Source: an uncultured bacterium | Lineage (GTDB): Bacteria; Gemmatimonadota; Gemmatimonadetes; Palauibacterales; KS3-K002 | Reading direction: 5' to 3' | Length of the DNA: 11,102 nucleotides | Assembly (NCBI GenBank): GCA_947581845.1 | Contig: CANPVY010000143.1 | Span: 1 to 11,102 of the forward strand | Shown here: positions 1 to 4,478 of the stretch, one piece after another | Position numbering within the stretch: position 1 is the stretch's first letter | How the letters are laid out: the number at the start of each line of letters is the position of its first letter | Translations under genes and position numbers: made by a program | The notes under the pieces: generated by a model | The model's input: the letters and a program-made list of their open reading frames with translations, nothing else | Told to the model about the DNA's origin: nothing | Database searches by the model: none

Positions 1-1781
1 CCGGCGCGGTTGCGCCGCACGGCATTGGCCACCGCCCCGATCGCCTGCTCCTGGTTCACCACGCGTCTGTGCAGATGCTCCTCCAGGTGCACGAGCCGCT
101 CGCGATCGCTCTCCATCATCTTGGACACGGGAATCCCGGTCCAGCGCGAGACGACCGCAGCGATGTCTTCCTCGGTCACCTCCTCCTTCAGGTACCGGGA
201 TTCCTGCTGCAGCTCCGCCAGGCTCTCGCTCGCGCCGGCAAGTTCCTTCTCCAGCGCCGGGATCTTGCCGTGGATGATCTCGGCCGCACGACCGTGCTCG
301 CCAGCGCGTGTCGCCTGATCGGCCTGTATGCGCAGGTCCTCGATCAGGCTCTTCAGCGTGCGGATGTTCTCGATCGCCTCCTTCTCGGCCTGCCACTTCG
401 CCTTCATGCCGCTCGAGCGCTCACGCAGTTCGGCGAGGTCCTTCTCCAGTCGCTCCAGGCGCTTGCGGCTCTCCTTGTCCTCCTCCTTCTGCAGCGCCTG
501 CCGCTCGATCTCGAGCTGCACGATGCGCCGCTCCACCTCATCGATCTCGAGCGGCATCGAGTCGATCTCGATCCGCAGCATGGAAGCGGCCTCGTCGATC
601 AGGTCGATCGCCTTGTCCGGCAGGAAGCGATCGGTGATGTAACGTTGGGACAGCCGGGCAGCCGCCACGAGCGCGCCATCGGTGATCCGCACGCCATGGT
701 GTACCTCATAGCGCTCCTTCAAACCACGCAGGATCGCGACGGTGTCCTCGACGCTCGGCTCGGAGGTGAAGATCGGCTGGAAGCGCCGCTCCAGCGCCGT
801 GTCCCTCTCCACGTGCTCCCGGTACTCGTTGAGCGTCGCCGCGCCGACCACCCGAAGCTGACCGCGGGCGAGCAGCGGTTTCATCATGTTGCCCGCATCG
901 ACCGCACCCTCAGCGGCCCCGGCACCGACGATCGTGTGCAGCTCGTCGATGAACACGACGTACTGGCCCTCGCTCTCCGAGATCTCCTTGAGCAGGGCCT
1001 TGAAGCGCTCCTCGAACTGCCCACGGTACTTGGTGCCGGCGATCATGCCGGCGATATCCAGCTGGATCAGCTGCTTGTTGCGCAACGACTCCGGCACGTC
1101 GCCGTTCACGATCCGCTGAGCGAGACCCTCCACGATCGCCGTCTTGCCGACGCCCGGCTCCCCGATCAGCACCGGGTTATTCTTGGTCCGGCGCGACAGC
1201 ACCTGGATGACGCGGCGGATCTCCTCGTCACGCCCGATAACGGGATCGAGCTTCCCGTGTCGCGCCATCTCTGTGAGATCCACCGTGAAGCGCTGAACCG
1301 TCTGGTACTTCTCCTCCGCCTCGCGATCCGTCACCCGGTGCGGGCCACGCATCGCCTCGATCGCCTGTAAGAGGCCGTCACGCGTCGCGCCCAGCGCCTT
1401 CAGCAGCGGCCCCGTCGTGCTCGCCTGCTTCGACACCAGGGCCAGCAGCAGATGCTCGCTCGAGATGAACTGGTCGCCCAGGTCACGGGCCTCCCGGTCC
1501 GCCACATCGAGGACTTGACCCAGCTCACGCGACGGCAACGCGCTCGAACCCCCGTCCTGCCGCGGCAGCCGCTCCAGTGCCTCGTTCAGCTTCTCCTCCA
1601 CCTGCCTCGCCGGGACACCGATCCGCCCGAGCAGCGGCGCCACCACACTGCCCTCCTGGTCCAGGCTCGACCGCAGCAGGTGGATGTCCTCCACCGCCGG
1701 GTTCCCCCGGCCTGCCGCCAGGCTGATGGCCGCCTGCAAGGCCTCCGCGGCTTTCACGGTCAGTCGGTCAAAGGAAATCAT
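1..1781 (-). CDS. clpB: ClpB disaggregase (AAA+ Hsp100 chaperone), 3' end outside window
   Basis: ATP-driven cytosolic disaggregase that threads aggregated proteins through a hexameric ring in cooperation with DnaK and small heat-shock proteins. The first 593 residues are present. Seen: the N-terminal Clp repeat domain (about 1-145); Walker A GEPGVGKT at 207-214; Walker B VVFIDE at 275-280; a sensor-1-like GAAT at 313-316; paired arginine fingers at 332-333; and a long charged coiled-coil middle domain (about 400-525), which separates ClpB from ClpA/ClpC. The window ends a few residues before the second nucleotide-binding domain. The motif positions agree with those of well-known ClpB proteins. 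The start ATG (1781) gives [11 protein letters not shown]; a GGAGGT site lies 11 nt upstream (1793-1798), and the ATG at 1792 meets a stop after four codons. It follows the hsp20 pair on the same strand and has its own probable sigma-54 promoter. Identity is near certain. Confidence 0.97.
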   Translation of the reverse strand, partial: MISFDRLTVKAAEALQAAISLAAGRGNPAVEDIHLLRSSLDQEGSVVAPLLGRIGVPARQVEEKLNEALERLPRQDGGSSALPSRELGQVLDVADREARDLGDQFISSEHLLLALVSKQASTTGPLLKALGATRDGLLQAIEAMRGPHRVTDREAEEKYQTVQRFTVDLTEMARHGKLDPVIGRDEEIRRVIQVLSRRTKNNPVLIGEPGVGKTAIVEGLAQRIVNGDVPESLRNKQLIQLDIAGMIAGTKYRGQFEERFKALLKEISESEGQYVVFIDELHTIVGAGAAEGAVDAGNMMKPLLARGQLRVVGAATLNEYREHVERDTALERRFQPIFTSEPSVEDTVAILRGLKERYEVHHGVRITDGALVAAARLSQRYITDRFLPDKAIDLIDEAASMLRIEIDSMPLEIDEVERRIVQLEIERQALQKEEDKESRKRLERLEKDLAELRERSSGMKAKWQAEKEAIENIRTLKSLIEDLRIQADQATRAGEHGRAAEIIHGKIPALEKELAGASESLAELQQESRYLKEEVTEEDIAAVVSRWTGIPVSKMMESDRERLVHLEEHLHRRVVNQEQAIGAVANAVRRNRA

Positions 1782-1881
1782 CTATGCCTCATACCTCCGC
1801 GTCTTGCGTGCGCTCGCCCGCCCGCTGCCCTGAGGGGATGGGGCCGACTCTCAGTGCCGAATCTGTATCAAAGAGACACGG

Positions 1882-1896
1882 GCAACTCGCGTGCCA
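1882..1896 (-). promoter_or_regulatory. Candidate sigma-54 (-24/-12) promoter for clpB
   Basis: The minus strand reads TGGCACG-CGAG-TTGC, which matches the RpoN core consensus TGGCACG-N4-TTGC at every fixed base. Ten bases separate the invariant GG and GC, as required. The base after TTGC is C where A or T is preferred. Transcription would start near 1870, giving a leader of about 89 nt before the clpB ATG. The site is intergenic and correctly oriented. I do not see the activator gene or a clear distant enhancer pair, and rpoN itself is not in the window. Confidence 0.6.
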
Positions 1897-1904
1897 GGGG
1901 CGGG

Positions 1905-1919
1905 CTGCCATATCGGCAG
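1905..1919. repeat. Inverted repeat just upstream of the clpB promoter
   Basis: CTGCC-ATATC-GGCAG is a perfect 5-bp dyad with a 5-bp spacer, 9 bp upstream of the sigma-54-like site. A second perfect 5-bp dyad, CAGCG-CGCT-CGCTG, follows at 1921-1934. Either could be a protein-binding site, but short dyads arise easily in GC-rich DNA. Confidence 0.3.
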
Positions 1920-1935
1920 TCAGCGCGCTCGCTGG

Positions 1936-1971
1936 GCGCCCGCATCCGAGACGCCGCTGACCGGCGGGCGC
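1936..1971 (-). terminator. GC-rich stem-loop after hsp20A (possible attenuator or 3' stabiliser)
   Basis: Perfect 8-bp arms GCGCCCGC and GCGGGCGC (1936-1943 and 1964-1971) enclose a 20-nt loop. On the minus strand the hairpin begins six bases after the hsp20A stop codon. No U-tract follows, so it is not a classical intrinsic terminator. It may cause partial termination, or protect the hsp20 mRNA 3' end, before the separately promoted clpB. Confidence 0.4.
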
Positions 1972-1977
1972 TTCACT

Positions 1978-2373
1978 TCAGTCGACCGTGATCTTCCTCG
2001 GCTGCTCGGTCGCCGCCTTGGGCAAGGTCACTCGGAGGATACCCTCCTGGAGGCTCGCCTGAATGCGCTCGCGGTCGAAGGCGGTACGGAGCTTGAACCT
2101 GCGATGGTAGCCCCAGGGCAGAGCGCTCTCGGCCTCCTGGCGGCCGGCGATCTTCCCCTCGATGGCCAGCTCGTCCCGCTCCACGGTGATCTCGAGGTCA
2201 CCCTTGCGAACACCGGGCATGTCGGCGAGGACGACCATGTCCGACTCGGTGGAGTAGATATCAACGGCCGGACGGGCGTAGTGGCGCCGCCTTGCCCGGG
2301 CCTCGCGATCCTCGCCGGCTGACGGTCCTGGACCCGGGGTATCACGCAGTTCGTCGCTCGGCATCCTATCCAT
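1978..2373 (-). CDS. hsp20: Small heat-shock protein, Hsp20/alpha-crystallin family (hsp20A)
   Basis: ATP-independent holdase that binds unfolding proteins and passes them to the DnaK/ClpB system. It has 131 residues, a usual size for a bacterial small Hsp. A short hydrophilic N-terminal arm (1-33, rich in Arg, Glu, Pro) precedes the alpha-crystallin domain (about 34-119), which ends with the signature A-x4-GILRVTLPK. The C-terminal extension ends in ITV (128-130), the I-x-I/V motif that docks on a neighbouring dimer during oligomer assembly. The start ATG at 2373 lies one base after the stop of the upstream hsp20, with GGAGGT seven bases before it (2381-2386); ATG codon 4 is a possible alternative. 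The near-overlap implies translational coupling and fixed stoichiometry with its partner. Followed by a stem-loop and then clpB. Confidence 0.95.
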   Translation of the reverse strand: MDRMPSDELRDTPGPGPSAGEDREARARRRHYARPAVDIYSTESDMVVLADMPGVRKGDLEITVERDELAIEGKIAGRQEAESALPWGYHRRFKLRTAFDRERIQASLQEGILRVTLPKAATEQPRKITVD

Positions 2374-2374
2374 G

Positions 2375-3004
2375 TTACGTACCTCCCCCCTCGCCTTCCG
2401 GGGTCGAGGTCTGTGGACCTTCGTCCCAGGGCATCTGTTGTGCGGGCCTCTCTTCTGCCGGAGGTTCCTCTTCCACCGCTGGTGTCTCCGGCGCTGCAGG
2501 CCTCTGCTCCGCCGCAGGCTGCGCGGCTTCCGCCCCCGCGTCCTCGACCCTAACGCTGCGACCGCGAGCGCTCGGCTTGGGCAGCCGGGCGTCGAGCACG
2601 CCGTCCTGCATCCGAGCCAGCACGGCGAGCGGATCGACGTCCGCTGGCAGTTGCAGGGTCAGCTCGTACTTACCCGATGGCCGCTCGCTACGCAGCATAC
2701 GCGCGCCTGCCGGCGGCTGGAAGCGCTCGCGCCGGGAAGAGATTGTCAGCGTGCGGCCGCTGACCGAGACGTCGACTTCCTCGCGGCCGATGCCGGGTAA
2801 CTCCACCAGCACGCGGAAGCCGTCATCCTCTACGCGTAGCTCGTGGCGTGGGAACTCGCGTCCGAGCCCGAGATCGGGCGCCAATCCGACGACCTGCTCG
2901 AACAGGTTGCTCACCGCCTCCTTGAGTTCCGCGAGCGCGCCGCGACCCGACGGACCCGAGCTTGACTCCTTCACCTCGTTACCTCCTACCTGTGATCGAT
3001 TCAT
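2375..3004 (-). CDS. hsp20: Small heat-shock protein with a long acidic, Pro/Ala-rich C-terminal tail (hsp20B)
   Basis: Second Hsp20-family holdase, 209 residues, longer than the usual 130-170. The N-terminal arm (1-51) contains a predicted amphipathic stretch around 22-40. The alpha-crystallin domain spans about 52-143 and ends A-x4-GVLDARLPK. A VRV at 151-153 stands where the I-x-I/V oligomerisation motif belongs. After it comes a 56-residue low-complexity tail rich in Glu, Pro, Ala and Gln, ending in a Gly run whose codons double as the ribosome binding site of the next gene. Two starts are plausible: ATG 3004 (GAGGT six bases upstream), chosen here, and GTG 2974 (AGGAGGT six bases upstream), ten codons shorter. 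First small Hsp of the pair, 82 nt after the RDD gene. I see no CIRCE or HAIR operator and no convincing promoter in that gap. Confidence 0.93.
   Translation of the reverse strand: MNRSQVGGNEVKESSSGPSGRGALAELKEAVSNLFEQVVGLAPDLGLGREFPRHELRVEDDGFRVLVELPGIGREEVDVSVSGRTLTISSRRERFQPPAGARMLRSERPSGKYELTLQLPADVDPLAVLARMQDGVLDARLPKPSARGRSVRVEDAGAEAAQPAAEQRPAAPETPAVEEEPPAEERPAQQMPWDEGPQTSTPEGEGGGT
2381..2386 (-). promoter_or_regulatory. Ribosome binding site of hsp20A inside the hsp20B coding sequence
   Basis: GGAGGT on the minus strand encodes Gly-Gly of the hsp20B C-terminus and stands seven bases before the hsp20A ATG. The hsp20B stop (2375-2377) and the hsp20A start (2371-2373) are one base apart, so terminating ribosomes can restart directly. 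Confidence 0.75.
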
Positions 3005-3086
3005 GCAGCCACCTCACGCGCGGTGCACGCAGCATCGCCACCGCTCATCCGTACGTCTGCCGTCTCCGTCCCGGTTTCGCGTCAAC

Positions 3087-4202
3087 TTACTCGCGCACGA
3101 CCACGGTCGAGGCGATGCGGTCGTGCAATGCCATGCGATTATCGTCCCAAAACATCTCGACGAAGCCGAGCAGCCCGGTGAAGATCGAGGCCGCGTACCC
3201 GCCGAAGCGGTTGAAAGCGACCCACCAGCCGATCGGCTTGGCGTCGAGCCGCACGACACGTATGCGCGCCAGCCGCTTGCCGGGCGTCCTCCCGCGCCAG
3301 AGGGCGACGAAGAGGGTGAAGTAGAGGCCGGCCCAGCCGAAGCCGATCCCGACTTCATCGGCGAAGCCGAGGAGCATGATGATGAGGCTCGGCTCCTCCG
3401 CCGCCTCGCTCAGCTGCCGCTCGAGACGAGCGTTGCGTTCCCGGAGCCGCTCGATGCGGCGCTCCTGCCCGGCCAGGCGCTCTGCCGCGAGCAGCTCGGC
3501 GACCTCGGGCTCGAGCGCGGCGGCACGAGCCGAATCGCCCGCCTGCAGCGCTGCCGCATAGGCATGCACCAGCGAGTCGGCGCCCGCGGGTCTCTCCGGT
3601 TCCTCCAGCATCTCGGCGCCCGCCAGCACCGCGTCCACCGCCTCACGCGCCCACGTCTCGCCTCTCTCGCTCGCGAAGTCCTCGAGCGCGTCGCGGATCT
3701 GCTCCGGATTCGCCCCCTGCCGGCCCAGGTGCTCCGCGAAGCTGGCCGCTGCTTCCCGGAACTCCAGCTCCGTCTCGGCGCGGCTCAGCGCGATCGCGTC
3801 CGTTACCGTAGCGCCGGCGTCGCCGAGACCTGCCCCGAGGAATCGCTCGACTGCACCGACGGACGCCGATGTGCCGTCGCCCGAGCAGTAGTTGGCCCAA
3901 CCGCCAGCCAGCGTGACGGCGAGTACCAGGGTACCCAGCGATCCGTAGGTCAGCCAGCGCGACCCCGCTCCGATCAGACTCGCGGCCGGGCGCAGCGCCC
4001 TGCGGAACAACAGGAAGGCGATGGCGAGCCCGAGGAAGAACCAGCCGGCCCGGCTGAGCAGGCCGATCAAGACGAGGTCAACCAGCATGGCCAGCGCCCG
4101 CCGCCAAGGCCGGGCGAGCGGCGTACCCAGCAGCTCGGGCGCCACGGAGAAGGCGTCCGGAGTCACAATCTCACGCGGGTCCTGGGCAGCGCTCGCCGTC
4201 AT
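3087..4202 (-). CDS. RDD-family membrane protein with a large helical insert
   Basis: Inner-membrane protein of 371 residues. RDD domains are found in many poorly characterised membrane proteins; some have been linked to ion transport, others only to unknown functions. Seen: an Arg-rich entry and Asp inside the first hydrophobic segment (R35 to D42; hydrophobic 36-66), a second segment at 86-103, a third at about 273-301 followed by the hallmark GRTPGKR (304-310), a fourth at about 332-352, and the closing LHD (359-361). The unusual part is residues 105-270, a hydrophilic helical insert between the second and third membrane segments that ends in a heptad-like Arg/Glu/Leu coiled coil (about 235-268). 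The start ATG at 4202 has GGAGGT 11 bases upstream (4214-4219). The frame stays open further upstream, but into the divergent receptor gene, so the longer reading is not credible. Lies 82 nt before hsp20B on the same strand and may be cotranscribed. Confidence 0.88.
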   Translation of the reverse strand: MTASAAQDPREIVTPDAFSVAPELLGTPLARPWRRALAMLVDLVLIGLLSRAGWFFLGLAIAFLLFRRALRPAASLIGAGSRWLTYGSLGTLVLAVTLAGGWANYCSGDGTSASVGAVERFLGAGLGDAGATVTDAIALSRAETELEFREAAASFAEHLGRQGANPEQIRDALEDFASERGETWAREAVDAVLAGAEMLEEPERPAGADSLVHAYAAALQAGDSARAAALEPEVAELLAAERLAGQERRIERLRERNARLERQLSEAAEEPSLIIMLLGFADEVGIGFGWAGLYFTLFVALWRGRTPGKRLARIRVVRLDAKPIGWWVAFNRFGGYAASIFTGLLGFVEMFWDDNRMALHDRIASTVVVRE

Positions 4203-4248
4203 CCTTCGGGCTGACCTCCGATCCGTATTCGCGCGATAGCTATGCCGG

Positions 4249-4259
4249 GTAACCGTTAC
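4249..4259. repeat. Small perfect dyad GTAAC-C-GTTAC
   Basis: Perfect 5-1-5 palindrome, unusually AT-rich for this window, about 47 bases upstream of the RDD start and touching the -10-like sequences on both strands. It is placed where an operator could control either direction of transcription. No regulator is identifiable. Confidence 0.35.
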
Positions 4260-4390
4260 TATAACTGCAGCGGCTGTGACAAATCCAGCTTGCTGGTACC
4301 GCGGCTGGGGCACTGGCGGCACAGCATCCGGCCACGTACCGTTTTGCTTATCCCTAACGGCCGGGAGGCAGCGACCGCGAGAGCAAGAGC

Positions 4391-4410
4391 TGGCAGCGTC
4401 AGCGCTGCCA
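4391..4410. repeat. Perfect 8-bp inverted repeat upstream of the receptor gene
   Basis: TGGCAGCG-TCAG-CGCTGCCA: eight perfectly paired bases around a 4-base centre, 68 bases before the receptor ATG. It could be an operator dyad, or a hairpin in the 5' leader of the receptor mRNA. No T-run follows on either strand, so an intrinsic terminator is unlikely. Confidence 0.55.
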
Positions 4411-4478
4411 AGAGAGGCCATGCAGGGTACCGATCCTCTATAGCTACAGGCTGTGGGAGACGGGTGAGGCGTTGGAGT

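Larger units (their letters stand above)
4203..4478. other. Divergent intergenic control region
   Basis: These 276 bases separate the minus-strand RDD gene from the plus-strand receptor operon and must hold both promoters. Seen: a dyad at 4249-4259, a longer dyad at 4391-4410, -10-like TATAGT on the minus strand (4258-4263) and TATAAC on the plus strand (4260-4265), and a TATAGC at 4439-4444. None has a good -35 at normal spacing, so no promoter is assigned. There is no small gene or tRNA. The plus-strand frame of the receptor is open back to 4242, but that part has no signal-peptide or domain character. Confidence 0.5.

Noticed and set aside
69..1370. A 433-codon open frame on the plus strand
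   Set aside because: It is antisense to clpB, whose protein matches its family throughout. The plus-strand product is Leu/Arg/Asp-rich without domains; long antisense frames are common at this GC content.
3005..3086. A promoter for hsp20B, based on TTGACG at 3080-3085 (minus strand), and CIRCE/HAIR-type operators
   Set aside because: No acceptable -10 occurs at 15-19 bases from TTGACG, and no CIRCE or HAIR repeat is present. An ECF-like GAAACC...CGT pattern is too degenerate to call.
2292..4214. A 640-codon plus-strand open frame
   Set aside because: It covers both hsp20 genes and the RDD gene in antisense and has low-complexity Ser/Arg/Pro sequence with no recognisable fold.
4242..4478. 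A longer N-terminus for the receptor starting at 4242
   Set aside because: It would put about 79 non-hydrophobic, Arg/Cys-rich residues before an otherwise normal signal peptide.
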